The notes beneath the pieces are model-generated. The model was not told where the DNA came from, did not search any database, and saw only the letters and a list, made by a program, of their open reading frames with translations. Positions 18,082-26,963 of a stretch of DNA of 64,000 nucleotides are shown piece by piece. Each line of letters starts with the position of its first letter. Within the stretch, counting starts at the first letter, position 1. Both the position numbers and the translations under genes were made by a program. The stretch is from Palsa-1447 sp964509885 (GTDB lineage: Bacteria; Verrucomicrobiota; Verrucomicrobiia; Opitutales; Opitutaceae). The stretch lies in assembly GCA_964509885.1 (NCBI GenBank), contig CAZDZL010000016.1, positions 1 to 64,000 of the forward strand, read 5' to 3'.

Positions 18082-19386
18082 GTGCCGACCCCAACCGCAA
18101 CCCGCATCCCCCGAAGGCGCTGGGGAATAGGCCTTCTGCTCGGCACGGGCATCCTCATCAGCTTCCTCGACCGGATCAACCTCGCCGTCGCCGCCCCGCA
18201 GCTGCAGCGCGAGTTCGGGCTCGACCCCGCGGACCTCGGGTACCTCTTCAGCGCCTTCTCGTGGCCGTACGCGATCCTTCAGATCCCGGTGGGCCTCTTC
18301 GTGGACCGCATGGGGGCGACCCGGGTCGGGCGCTGGGGCGCGCTCCTCTGGTCCATCGCCTCCGCGGTGACGGCGATCGCCGGCGGCTTCGCGGGGATCT
18401 TCGCCGCGCGCATGCTCCTCGGCGTCGCGGAGTCCCCGTCGTTCCCGGTCGTCTCCAAGGCGACCGGCCACTGGTTCCCCAGGGGCGAGCGGGCGCGGGC
18501 GACGGCGATCTTCGACGCTTCGGCCAAGTTCTCCAACGTGATCGGCGTCCCCCTCATCGCCTTCGTGGTCGTGCGCTTCGGGTGGCGCTGGGGCTTCGGG
18601 GTCACCTCGGCGATCAGCCTGGTGTACTTCGTGGCCTTCTGCGTCCTCTACCGGGATCCCGGCGCGGACGCCCGCCTGAGCCGCGAGGAGCATGCGCACA
18701 TCCTGGCAGGCGGCGGCATGCCGGAGGGCGCCCCGGCCGCGCGGCCGATCGACATGCTCGGCTACCTCCTGAGGCAGCCGAAGATTTGGGGCCTCGCAAT
18801 CGGGTTCGGCGCCTACGGCTATTCGTTCTACCTGTTCCTGAACTGGCTGCCGGACTACCTGGTGCAGTCGGCCGGCATGGGCATCCTCAAGTCGGCCGAA
18901 TACGCCGCGACGCCCTGGGCGGTGGCGACCGTGACGGACCTCGCGGTCGGGGGCTGGCTCATCGACTTCCTCATCGCCCGCGGGGCGGACGAGACGCGCA
19001 CGAGGAAGGCGGTCCTGGTCACGGGGATGCTCCTCGGCCTCGCGGTCGTAGGCGCCACGAGGACCCGCGACCCGGCCTGGGCGATCTTCTGGATCTCGAT
19101 CTCCCTCGGGGGCCTGGCCGCCGCAGCCCCCGTCGGGTGGTCCCTTCCCTCACTGATCGCCCCGCCCGGCGGCGTCGGCGCGGTCGGCGGCATCATGAAC
19201 TTCGCCGTCAACGTCATGGGGATAGCGGCTCCCATCGTGACGGGCCTGATCGTGAGGCGCACCCACTCCTTCATCGGGGCCTTCCAGGCCGCCGCGGCGA
19301 TCCTCGTCGTCGGCATAGCCGCCTTCATCTTCCTCCTGGGCCGGATCGAGAACATGGCGCCTCCCCCGCCCGCGCGGGCCGGCTGA
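18082..19386 (+). CDS. MFS transporter, anion:cation symporter (ACS) family
   Basis: 434 residues, twelve predicted membrane helices. The family motif near helix 1, SFLDRINLAVAAPQ, and the loop 2-3 motif GLFVDRMGATRVGRW, then ARMLLGVAESPSFP, place it with ACS transporters for hexuronates, galactonate, phthalate or similar organic anions. It is followed 48 bases later by the Rid and creatininase genes in one direction, so it probably imports the compound they process. No Shine-Dalgarno. The first 14 residues are hydrophilic; a later start is possible but not needed. Confidence 0.85.
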   Translation: MPTPTATRIPRRRWGIGLLLGTGILISFLDRINLAVAAPQLQREFGLDPADLGYLFSAFSWPYAILQIPVGLFVDRMGATRVGRWGALLWSIASAVTAIAGGFAGIFAARMLLGVAESPSFPVVSKATGHWFPRGERARATAIFDASAKFSNVIGVPLIAFVVVRFGWRWGFGVTSAISLVYFVAFCVLYRDPGADARLSREEHAHILAGGGMPEGAPAARPIDMLGYLLRQPKIWGLAIGFGAYGYSFYLFLNWLPDYLVQSAGMGILKSAEYAATPWAVATVTDLAVGGWLIDFLIARGADETRTRKAVLVTGMLLGLAVVGATRTRDPAWAIFWISISLGGLAAAAPVGWSLPSLIAPPGGVGAVGGIMNFAVNVMGIAAPIVTGLIVRRTHSFIGAFQAAAAILVVGIAAFIFLLGRIENMAPPPPARAG

Positions 19387-19434
19387 GCCGCGGATTGACC
19401 TCGTCGCCGCGACAACTGAAATTCCCGGCCGCGC

Positions 19435-19830
19435 ATGAAGAAGACGCTCATCTACCCGGCAGGACACCCGGCGCCCCGGGGGGCCTACAGCCCCGGCCTG
19501 CTGATGGAGCACGGCGGCACGCGCACGCTCTTTGTCACGGGGCAGCTCGCGGTCGACCCCGACGGCAACGTCGTCGCGCCGGACGACGCGGCCGCGCAGA
19601 CGGAGTACGTCTTCGCGCTCCTCGGCTCGATCCTCAAGGAAGCCGGAATGGGTTTTGCCGACGTGGTGAAGGTCGACACCTTCCTGACCCACATGCCCGA
19701 CTTCGAGAAATACTCCCCCGTCAGGAACCGGTACTTCGCGGACACGAAGCCCGTGAGCACCCTCCTCGAGGTGAAGGGCCTGGCCAAGGCGGGATGCTGC
19801 GTCGAGATCGAGGTCCTCGCCGTCCGCTGA
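19435..19830 (+). CDS. Rid family (YjgF/YER057c/UK114) protein
   Basis: 131 residues, single chorismate-mutase-like trimer subunit. Recognised by YSPGL, LFVTGQLAVDPDGNVV, the VKVDTFLTHM strand and the carboxy VEIEVLAV. In true RidA an Arg (E. coli Arg105) in the SCVEVA strand binds the imine carboxylate; here the equivalent strand reads STLLEVKGLA with no Arg, so enamine/imine deaminase activity of the RidA kind is unlikely and this is one of the pathway-specific Rid subgroups. It lies between the MFS gene and the creatininase pair (5 bases before the next start), fitting a catabolic operon. Confidence 0.88.
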   Translation: MKKTLIYPAGHPAPRGAYSPGLLMEHGGTRTLFVTGQLAVDPDGNVVAPDDAAAQTEYVFALLGSILKEAGMGFADVVKVDTFLTHMPDFEKYSPVRNRYFADTKPVSTLLEVKGLAKAGCCVEIEVLAVR

Positions 19831-19834
19831 CACC

Positions 19835-20599
19835 ATGAGCCCCGCCCTGCCTGCCGCCCCAGAGACGCCCCCTCTCTGCGTGGCCGACGACGCCACGTTC
19901 TGGCCCTGGATCTCCTCGCCGCGCTTCGCGGCCTGGCCGAGCCCGGAGCGCACGGTCGTCGTCCTGCCGCTCGCGGGCATGGCCGACTGGGGCCTCGGCC
20001 ATCCGCTCGACGCCGAGGAGACCGTGCTCATGCATGTCCTGCGGGGAGCCTGCCGGCTCGTGGCCGCGGGGAAGAGGCCGCTCGTCGTCCCCCCGCTCCG
20101 GTTCGTCTTCGGGGTCGACCCCGGGTGCGCGTTTTCCGTCGACCCGCCGACGGCCCACGGCCTTATCGCGGAGGTCGCGGCCTCCGTCGCGGCGGCGGGC
20201 TTCCGCAAGATCGCGATCGTGAACGCGAGCCCGTGGAACGAGGAGCTCTGCAACGCCGCGGCGCGCGACCTGCGCGTTTCCCGGGGGCTTCACATGTTCC
20301 AGGTCCACCTGAGCGCGATCGACCTGGATTTCCACCCCGTGCGCAGCCGCAGCCGGCGCAGGCTGCAGACGCTCCTGACGTCCCTCTATGGCAGCGAGCC
20401 GGAGCCGGCCGGGAAGGCCGGCCCCGCCGCCTCGTGGGGGGACGAGGGCGTCGCGCCGCTCGCCGGGGAGGCCCAGGGCCTCGCGGGCGCCCGCGCCGAG
20501 GGCGCGGCCATCCTGGCCGAGTCCGCGTCGCGCCTCGCCGGGCTCCTCGCGGGCATCCACGACCGCGCGCCCCTGACCGCGAAGATCACCCCGGTATGA
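19835..20599 (+). CDS. creatininase-family protein with lost metal ligands
   Basis: 254 residues with the overall creatininase layout (VVVLPLAGMADWG, then FRKIAIVNASPWN, then LHMFQVHLS) but without the metal site: the family EQHGPHLP motif is replaced by ADWGLGHP, the NTHGGN motif by NASPWN, and the late HxGE by a hydrophobic stretch. I infer a non-catalytic paralogue or one with altered chemistry. It overlaps the intact creatininase by four bases (ATGA), so the two are made in equal amounts and may form a mixed hexamer. Some motif positions were aligned by eye and could shift. Confidence 0.7.
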   Translation: MSPALPAAPETPPLCVADDATFWPWISSPRFAAWPSPERTVVVLPLAGMADWGLGHPLDAEETVLMHVLRGACRLVAAGKRPLVVPPLRFVFGVDPGCAFSVDPPTAHGLIAEVAASVAAAGFRKIAIVNASPWNEELCNAAARDLRVSRGLHMFQVHLSAIDLDFHPVRSRSRRRLQTLLTSLYGSEPEPAGKAGPAASWGDEGVAPLAGEAQGLAGARAEGAAILAESASRLAGLLAGIHDRAPLTAKITPV

Positions 20600-21384
20600 C
20601 CTTCCCCTCCTACCGCGACCGCTACCTGCCGGCGATGACGCCCGGCAGGATCGCCGCCCTCCCCGACAAGGCGTGGGCGCCGGTCCTCCTGGCGACCGGG
20701 GCGATCGAGCAGCACGGCCCCCACCTGCCCGTGGCGGTCGACGCGCTCATGGGCCAGGTCTGGCTCTCGCTCGCGATCGCGCGCCTTCGGCCCGGCGACT
20801 CGTGCTACGTCGCTCCGCCGATAACGATCGGCAAGAGCAACGAGCACACGGGCTTCCCGGGCACGCTGATGCTGACCAGGGACACGCTGCGCTCGCAGAT
20901 ACTCGCCGTGGCCCGACAGGTCCACGCGTGGGGCTTCCGCACGCTCGCGGTCATCAACACGCACGGGGGCAACCTCCCCGTCCTCATCCCGACGCTGCGG
21001 GAAATCCGCGCGCTTTACGGGATGCGGGCGGCCCTGCTGCCGTCCGCGCCGGTGCCCGACATCTCCGCGCAGGAGGCCGCGTTCGGCATCCATGCGGGCG
21101 AGGTGGAGACGTCGTGGATGCTCGCGGCCGCGGGCCAGCACTGCGACATGGCGAAGGCCACGTGCGAATACCCCGCCAGGCTCGAGGACCCCGGGGAGGT
21201 GCGCCCCGTCGCGGCTCCCGCCCTCGTCGCGTGGGCCTCCCGGGACCTCGCGAAGTCCGGCGTCATGGGCGACGCGACCGCGGGGACCGCGGAGAAGGGC
21301 CGGCGCTGGCTCGAGCTGGGGGCGGCCGGCTACGCGGACGCCATCGCCGAGGCGTGCCGCCTGGGGCGGCTGGCGGCGGGGTAG
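20596..21384 (+). CDS. creatininase-family amidohydrolase
   Basis: 262 residues from the ATG at 20596, overlapping the previous stop. Family members hydrolyse cyclic or linear amide bonds with two metal ions (creatinine, formamide intermediates, mycofactocin precursor). All ligands are visible: GAIEQHGPHLPVAVD (Glu, His, His, Asp), INTHGGN (His) and HAGEVETS (His, Glu). The open frame that extends upstream to 20125 lies in the previous gene and is not used. With the MFS importer, Rid protein and inactive paralogue it forms a small uptake-and-hydrolysis operon; the substrate cannot be read from sequence. Confidence 0.88.
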   Translation: MTFPSYRDRYLPAMTPGRIAALPDKAWAPVLLATGAIEQHGPHLPVAVDALMGQVWLSLAIARLRPGDSCYVAPPITIGKSNEHTGFPGTLMLTRDTLRSQILAVARQVHAWGFRTLAVINTHGGNLPVLIPTLREIRALYGMRAALLPSAPVPDISAQEAAFGIHAGEVETSWMLAAAGQHCDMAKATCEYPARLEDPGEVRPVAAPALVAWASRDLAKSGVMGDATAGTAEKGRRWLELGAAGYADAIAEACRLGRLAAG

Positions 21385-21458
21385 CCTCCGCCCGGGGAAG
21401 GCCTTTTCCGGGCCGCGCGCGTCTTGCAAGGAGGCGGCCGCGCTTCCACCCTCTCCCC

Positions 21459-22829
21459 ATGAACCTCAGCAAGGCTTCGGCCTTCCTCGCCTGCGCCGCG
21501 GCGTCGCTCCTGGCCCAGTCCTGCGTCCAGTACGCTCCCGATGCGGGCTATCCCCCGCCGCCGCAGCCGCCAACGTACGCCACCCAGTACGCCCCCCCGC
21601 CGCCCAGCGAGCCGCCGCCCCAGGAGCCCGCGCCCGCGCCCTTCGTCGGCGCGGACGACGCGCTCGTGGCGCCCATCGCCCTGTACCCCGACCCCCTCAT
21701 CGCGCTCATCCTGCCGGCCTCCACCGCCCCGGGCGACCTCTCGGCCGCGGCCAGTTACCTGGTGCAGTACGGTGACGTGACCCGGATCGACAGCCAGCCC
21801 TGGGACCCCAGCGTGCGCGGCCTCGCCCACTACCCCACGGTCGTCTCGTGGATGGCCGAGAACATGCCGTGGACGCAGGCGCTCGGCTCGGCCTTCCTGT
21901 CCTCGCCTTCGGACGTGATGGAGGCCATCCAGCGGATGCGGGCGCGCGCCCGGGCCGCGGGCAACCTCGTCTCCACGCCGCAGCAGCAGGTGTACGAGGA
22001 CGACGGCCAGATCGACATCTATCCCGCGCAGCCCGACGCCGTGTACGTCCCGGCCTACGACGACAGCGTCGTGTATTCGGAGGGGCCCGCCTACGGCTAC
22101 GACGGCCCGTTCATCAGCTACGGCGACCCGTACCCCGCCGGGGCATGGATGTCCTTCTACTTTGACTGGCACAGCCACCGGGTGTGGTCCGGCGACCGCA
22201 ACGTGTGGCATGAGCACGGCGGCTGGCAGCCCCCGCGAGGCGGCGGCGACCGCAGCCCGCCGGGCGCGCACCCGTGGCACCCGCCCAGCGACGTGCACGG
22301 CGCACCGCCCTCGGGGCGCCCGGGCACGACCCCGCCGCACCCGCGGCCGATGCCGCGCGCCCCGAATCCCCCTCCCGTCCAGAACAGGAGGCCCGCGCCC
22401 CCGCAGGGCCAGGCGAACCCGCCAGCCCCGAGGAGCGCGCCGCCCCCGCAGGAGCGCCCGAGGCTAAACCCCTCCGCGCCGCCGCCGGGAGCCCCCGCGA
22501 GGCCCAATGAATACGAGAACCGCGCGACGCCGCCGCCAAGGACATCGGAGCCCGAGAGGCCGCGGCCGAACAGCCCGGCGCCGGCCCCCGGCTCCCAGGG
22601 AAGGACGGCTGAGCCGCAGCCGCGCTCGGCCCCGCCCGTGGCGCAGCCGAGGCCCGAGCCGGGCTACACGTCCCGTCAGCAGTCTCCGTCCGCCCAGCCA
22701 CCCCGCCAGAACTTCCAGGGCCAGCAGCGCCCCGCCCCGGCTCCCGAGCCCCATGCGGCACCCGCGCGGGAGCCCGCGCCCGCGCCCGCCCCGGCGCAGG
22801 ACAATGGAAAGCAGGAGCCGCCGAGGTGA
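21459..22829 (+). CDS. DUF3300 lipoprotein with long proline-rich tail
   Basis: 456 residues. Starts with a lipoprotein signal (core ASAFLACAAASLL, Cys about residue 22 in LAQSC, a slightly loose lipobox). A Pro/Gln spacer leads to the DUF3300 domain (about residues 65-200), recognised by VAPIALYPDPLIALIL, HYPTVVSWMAENMPW and DVMEAIQRMR. Then a Tyr/Gly/Asp part and, from about 255 on, 200 residues dominated by Pro, Ala and Arg. DUF3300 proteins are envelope proteins of unknown function. The tail looks disordered and could span the periplasm or contact the cell wall. Monocistronic or loosely linked to phzF. Confidence 0.75.
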   Translation: MNLSKASAFLACAAASLLAQSCVQYAPDAGYPPPPQPPTYATQYAPPPPSEPPPQEPAPAPFVGADDALVAPIALYPDPLIALILPASTAPGDLSAAASYLVQYGDVTRIDSQPWDPSVRGLAHYPTVVSWMAENMPWTQALGSAFLSSPSDVMEAIQRMRARARAAGNLVSTPQQQVYEDDGQIDIYPAQPDAVYVPAYDDSVVYSEGPAYGYDGPFISYGDPYPAGAWMSFYFDWHSHRVWSGDRNVWHEHGGWQPPRGGGDRSPPGAHPWHPPSDVHGAPPSGRPGTTPPHPRPMPRAPNPPPVQNRRPAPPQGQANPPAPRSAPPPQERPRLNPSAPPPGAPARPNEYENRATPPPRTSEPERPRPNSPAPAPGSQGRTAEPQPRSAPPVAQPRPEPGYTSRQQSPSAQPPRQNFQGQQRPAPAPEPHAAPAREPAPAPAPAQDNGKQEPPR

Positions 22830-22833
22830 CGTG
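22821..22833 (+). promoter_or_regulatory. start region of the PhzF gene
   Basis: GAGG at 22823-22826 is followed after four bases by the GTG at 22831, one base after the TGA of the DUF3300 gene. This coupled site decides for GTG 22831 against the ATG at 22804. Confidence 0.5.
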
Positions 22834-23616
22834 AACCTTCCGATCTACTGGGTCGACGCCTTCACGGACCGCGCGTTCCACGGCAACCCGGCGGCCGTCG
22901 TCCCGCTCGACGCGTGGCCCGAGGACGCCCTCCTGCAGAGGATCGCCAACGAGAACGGCCTGTCCGAGACCGCATTCTTCGTGCGCAAGGGACCAGCGCG
23001 GGCCGACCTGCGCTGGTTCACGCCGGCGATCGAGATCGACCTCTGCGGGCACGCTACCCTAGCGACCGCGCACGTCCTGTACCACGAGCTGGGGCAGGCC
23101 GAGTCGCCCTTCGTCTTCGACACGAGGTCCGGCCCCCTCTCGGTCGCCGTCAGGGGGCCCCTGTTCGAGCTCGATTTCCCCGCCCGCCCCGCGTCGCCCG
23201 CCCCCGCGCCCCCGGAGCTCCTGCGCGGCCTCGGCCGCGCGCCCCTCGAGTCCTACCGCTCCGAGAGGATGTGGCTGTGCGTCTATCCGTCCGCGGAGGA
23301 CGTGAGGGCGATCACCCCGGACTTCGCCGCGCTCGCGAAGGTCGCGCCCGGCAGGATCATCCCGACCGCGCCCGGCGAGGACTGCGACTTCGTCTCGCGG
23401 TTCTTCGCGCCCGACGCTGGCGTCGCGGAGGACCCGGTCACGGGCTCCGCCCACTGCACGCTCGTGCCCTACTGGGCGAAGCGTCTCGGGAAAAACAAGC
23501 TCCACGCGAGGCAGGTGTCCCAGCGGGGCGGCGAACTCTGGTGCGAGCTCGACGGGGACCGCGTGCGGATGGCCGGCCGCGGCGTCGCCTACCTGAAGGG
23601 GCGCATCGAGGTCTGA
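22831..23616 (+). CDS. PhzF family isomerase
   Basis: 261 residues from the GTG. PhzF-fold proteins (two diaminopimelate-epimerase-like halves) catalyse proton shifts; the namesake isomerises dihydrohydroxyanthranilate in phenazine synthesis, but most homologues have unknown substrates. Marks: VDAFTDRAFHGNPAAVV, the catalytic Glu in ENGLSETAFF, the DLCGHATLA loop, and the phosphate-binding-like EDPVTGSAHC. Nearly all motifs are in place, so it should be active. It starts directly after the DUF3300 stop but shares no obvious function, and no phenazine genes are nearby. Confidence 0.88.
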   Translation: MNLPIYWVDAFTDRAFHGNPAAVVPLDAWPEDALLQRIANENGLSETAFFVRKGPARADLRWFTPAIEIDLCGHATLATAHVLYHELGQAESPFVFDTRSGPLSVAVRGPLFELDFPARPASPAPAPPELLRGLGRAPLESYRSERMWLCVYPSAEDVRAITPDFAALAKVAPGRIIPTAPGEDCDFVSRFFAPDAGVAEDPVTGSAHCTLVPYWAKRLGKNKLHARQVSQRGGELWCELDGDRVRMAGRGVAYLKGRIEV

Positions 23617-23632
23617 GCGGCGCCGGCCGTCC

Positions 23633-25906
23633 TCACTTCTCCTTCATCACGAAGACGCCGTCCCAGTCCGGCGTCGGCGGGTCGGCACGGTAGCCCTCGG
23701 CGATCCCGATGTAGATGAGCGAGGGGTTGTACTTCGCCCCGGTCGTGCGGCCGGGGCCGTTGACCTCGAGGACCTCCGAGCGCCGGAAGAAAGCGATCGC
23801 GCCGTCCCAGTCGCGCGCATAGTACCTCTCAAGGCCCTTCTCGAAAAGGGAGACGCACTCGCGCATCGCGTCCGTGGCGTCCTCGGCCAGCGCAACCAGC
23901 TCGTAGACCGGGATCGGCTGGGCCCTTCCCTTGACGACGATCCTGCCGAGCGCACGGAAGAGGACGCGCCCCGCCTCGACCTTCTCGCACTCGGTGCGGG
24001 TGGTGTCGGTCGTCATGGTGTAGACCCCCCAGCTCTTGGCACCGCTCTCCATGCGGGCGGCGATGTTCACGTCGTCCCCCATCATCGTGTAGCTGAAGCG
24101 GGTGTGGCTTCCCATGTTGCCGACGACCGCGGGCCCGGTGTTGAGCCCTATGCGCGCCTGAAGCCGGTGGACGATCTCGGGCCACTTGTCCCCCTCGGCA
24201 GTCCACTTCGCGCGCAGCTCGGCGATGCGCTTCTGGACGCGCAGCGCGCCGACGCAGGCCTTGTGCGCATGGCCGGGCAGCTCGAGCGGGGCCCCGTAGA
24301 TCATGAGGACCGCGTCCCCGATGTACTTGTCGAGCGTGCCGCCCTCCTCCTGGAGGATGTCCGTGCACGCGGTCAGGTACTCGTTCATCAGCTCGACGAG
24401 CAGCGTCGGCGAGAGCTTCTCCGACATGGTCGAGAACGACTCGATGTCGCTGAAGTACGCCGTGATGTGCTCGACGACGCCCCCCAGCTTCGGCTCCTCG
24501 CCGGAATTGACCATCCGGTCCACGAGGGCCGGCGAGACGTAGGTCCCGAACATGCCCTTGATCCGGCCCTTCTGCTTCTGCTCCTCGACGATCTGCCAGA
24601 TGAGGCCGACAAAGCTGGTCGTGAACGCGGCGCCGAGCGGGGCGACGACCGGGAGCATGAGTCGGCTCGCGTTGAACACCTGGAACGCGATCGCGACGTA
24701 GAGCACGGCCGAAAGGACCGCCATCAGCTTCGCGAACACGGCGCGCGCCCCGCCCGCAAGGGCGAGAAGGGTCACGATCGCAGAGAGCCCGAAGATCAGC
24801 GCGTAGTTGCCGACATGGGGCAGGCGCCGGATGTACTTGCCGGAGATGATCGTCTTCAGGAGGTTCCCGTGGACGCCGACCCTCGGCACCTCGCCGTCGT
24901 CGAAGGGCGTCGGCGACACGTCGTGCAGGAGGAGCTGGTCCGTGGGCCCGATCAGCACCACGGCGTCCTTGAACTGCGCGAAGAATTCCTCGGCGCTCTT
25001 GCGCTCGTTCGGCTTGTCCGAGTCCAACATGCCGCAGTACACGTAGGCGTCGCTCATGCTCACCCACGGGTTGTGCGCGGAGTCGGCCCAGCGCGAGAAC
25101 CAGTTGATCTCGACCAGCTGTTTCTTGACCAGGGGGATCCTCGCCGCCACGGACCCGTCGGGCTTCACGAGGTCCATGTGGTCGTCGGTGATCTTTATGT
25201 CGTTCCGATCGGCACCGTAGTAGATCAGGGCGAGTTCCACGGCCATGGCGTAGTAGGTCCGGGAGGGGGACGGCGCGAAGAGCGGCACCCACCGGGTCCC
25301 CGACTCGACCGTGTCGATGAGGGCGACGCCCGGCGGGGTGTACCTAAACTTGGTGCCGATGTCGAACGAGGGCAGCTCCGGGTCCTCGAGCATGCGCGGC
25401 GGCGGCAGATCGGGGCGCGACACGTCCGGGAATTCCCGGATCTTCTTCGTGTTGTTAATATCCCGAAAATCCGCCGCCGTGTAGGACGCGGCGATGAGGA
25501 CCTGCGGCGTCTTCCTCAGGTAGGCCCCCAGGGCGCGGTTGCCCGCGATGAGCTTCTTCCTGTCGACGGATTCCGCAACGCCCTCGTCGGAAAAGACAAA
25601 ATCCATCCCGATCGCCCGCACGCCCGCGCGCTCGATGAGGGTCTTGGAGACCGTGGCAAAGTACTCGCGGCTCCAGGGCCAGCCCCCGATGCCACCCACG
25701 CCGTCCAGCGAGAGCGAGTCCACGTTGACGTAGATGATCTTGATTGGGGACTCGATCGGGCCGCGGTACCGGAACCGCCAGTCCACCGCCTTGTTCTCCA
25801 GGAACTCGAGATACCCGAGCTGCGCCACCGCGCACCAGAGCAGCGGAATGGGTGCGAGAAGCAGCCAGCGCAGCCGGAAAAGCGCGGACGTTTTCGGGGA
25901 GGGCAC
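23633..25906 (-). CDS. CHASE2-domain adenylate/guanylate cyclase
   Basis: 757 residues from a GTG. An amino-terminal helix (about 12-30) is followed by a large periplasmic CHASE2 sensor (about 35-365; VNVDSLSLDGVGGIGGWPW and GMDFVFSD are typical), two or three membrane helices (about 370-440) and a class III cyclase domain (about 480-680). Metal-binding Asp487 (YFSDIESF) and Asp531 (KYIGDAVLMIYG) are present, as is the base-selecting Lys of DKYIGD, so ATP is the likely substrate. A short carboxy tail with tetratricopeptide-like repeats follows. It should make cAMP in response to an external signal. The FecR gene lies upstream on the same strand. Confidence 0.9.
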   Translation of the reverse strand: MPSPKTSALFRLRWLLLAPIPLLWCAVAQLGYLEFLENKAVDWRFRYRGPIESPIKIIYVNVDSLSLDGVGGIGGWPWSREYFATVSKTLIERAGVRAIGMDFVFSDEGVAESVDRKKLIAGNRALGAYLRKTPQVLIAASYTAADFRDINNTKKIREFPDVSRPDLPPPRMLEDPELPSFDIGTKFRYTPPGVALIDTVESGTRWVPLFAPSPSRTYYAMAVELALIYYGADRNDIKITDDHMDLVKPDGSVAARIPLVKKQLVEINWFSRWADSAHNPWVSMSDAYVYCGMLDSDKPNERKSAEEFFAQFKDAVVLIGPTDQLLLHDVSPTPFDDGEVPRVGVHGNLLKTIISGKYIRRLPHVGNYALIFGLSAIVTLLALAGGARAVFAKLMAVLSAVLYVAIAFQVFNASRLMLPVVAPLGAAFTTSFVGLIWQIVEEQKQKGRIKGMFGTYVSPALVDRMVNSGEEPKLGGVVEHITAYFSDIESFSTMSEKLSPTLLVELMNEYLTACTDILQEEGGTLDKYIGDAVLMIYGAPLELPGHAHKACVGALRVQKRIAELRAKWTAEGDKWPEIVHRLQARIGLNTGPAVVGNMGSHTRFSYTMMGDDVNIAARMESGAKSWGVYTMTTDTTRTECEKVEAGRVLFRALGRIVVKGRAQPIPVYELVALAEDATDAMRECVSLFEKGLERYYARDWDGAIAFFRRSEVLEVNGPGRTTGAKYNPSLIYIGIAEGYRADPPTPDWDGVFVMKEK

Positions 25907-25955
25907 GGGCCCGGACGCTACTCAGCGCGGGCCCGCAATGAAAGCAGATTCCCGG

Positions 25956-26939
25956 TCAGGGAGTTCCCGCCGGCGGATCCGTCGGGTTGTTGGTCAGGGT
26001 CGGCGCCGACACCGGGGTCGTCGAGCCCGTCCCGCCCGCGGCGCCGGTGCTTCCCGTCGCGCCGGTCGCGCCTGTCGTGCCCGTGGTTCCCGTCGTGCCG
26101 GTCGTCCCGGTGGTGCCCGCCGCGCCGGACGTTCCGGTGCTTCCCGTGTCATTCGAGGATCCGAAGACCGTGTTGACGGTGGCCGTCACGATCGCCTGTG
26201 ACGCGCTCTGGATCTGGGCCGACTCCGCCGGCGACGTGTTCGTGGTGACGATGGTCACGGGAGTGGACTGTGTCGTGTTGCCGGTGCCCCCGCCGCTCGG
26301 CGGCGTGTAGTCGAAGGTCGCAACGACCTGCTTGCCCGCGGGGATCGAAACCGGTCCGGACGTGACGCCGCGGTAGACAACCGTCCCGTCGGCCGTCGTG
26401 ACCACGAAGAACGCCTTTCCGTTCCTGGCCGGGCGGAAGACGATCCTGAAGGTGGTGCCGCGGATGCCTGCCGCGCCGACCGGGGTCTGCACGGTGAACT
26501 CGGATCCCCTGTCGACGTTCAGGTGGACGACTTTGCCGACGAGCTCGCCCTTCGTGAGGCTCAGCCGGGTCGTCGAGGTGCCCGGTTCCGCCTTCATTTC
26601 GGAAACCTTCTGCTCCGTCGCGAACGGATCCTGCTCAAAGAGCTCGATGTCCAGGGTCGAGTCGGCCGCCACGTTCACCGTGGCGCCGTTTGAAAAGACC
26701 AGGATGATGTTGGCGCCGGCCGCCGTCACGACCTGCGTCTGGTCCGAAACCGCATCCCCGTCATGGAGGACACGGGACGTGCCGTCCGTCTTCGAGATCG
26801 CGTCGACATGACCCAGTACCCGGGCCGCCAGGATATGGCCCTTGACCCGGGCGGGGGCGGTGGGGGTGGCTTGGGCAAATGCGGGCGCCAGCCCAGAAAA
26901 CAACCCCAAAGCTATGACTATCAGAATCTTGTTGAGCAT
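25956..26939 (-). CDS. FecR-domain protein with collagen-like Gly-x-Thr tail
   Basis: 327 residues: signal peptide (residues 1-22, cut at AFA), a FecR beta-domain (about 40-160; VLHDGDAVSDQTQVVT, GATVNVAADSTLDIEL, TPVGAAGIRGTTFRI) and a low-complexity tail of about 13 Gly-x-Thr/Ala triplets (26028-26147). FecR domains of this exported kind, without an anti-sigma part, are common beside CHASE2 cyclases, where a sensory partnership is supposed. It ends 50 bases before the cyclase start. The tail is probably a disordered or rod-like spacer. Target unknown. Confidence 0.8.
   Translation of the reverse strand: MLNKILIVIALGLFSGLAPAFAQATPTAPARVKGHILAARVLGHVDAISKTDGTSRVLHDGDAVSDQTQVVTAAGANIILVFSNGATVNVAADSTLDIELFEQDPFATEQKVSEMKAEPGTSTTRLSLTKGELVGKVVHLNVDRGSEFTVQTPVGAAGIRGTTFRIVFRPARNGKAFFVVTTADGTVVYRGVTSGPVSIPAGKQVVATFDYTPPSGGGTGNTTQSTPVTIVTTNTSPAESAQIQSASQAIVTATVNTVFGSSNDTGSTGTSGAAGTTGTTGTTGTTGTTGATGATGSTGAAGGTGSTTPVSAPTLTNNPTDPPAGTP
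26028..26147 (-). repeat. 9-base tandem repeat coding Gly-x-Thr triplets
   Basis: About 13 degenerate nine-base units of pattern GGN-ACG-ACN on the coding strand encode runs such as GTTGTTGTTG in the FecR protein. Copies differ mostly at third codon positions, so the peptide is kept while the DNA drifts; length polymorphism by slippage is likely. Confidence 0.75.
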
Positions 26940-26963
26940 GGAAGAGGCTTTTAGGGTGGTGCT

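Noticed and set aside
26028..26147. CRISPR-like repeats
   Set aside because: Nine-base units are codons for Gly-x-Thr in the FecR protein; no spacers of uniform length and no cas genes.
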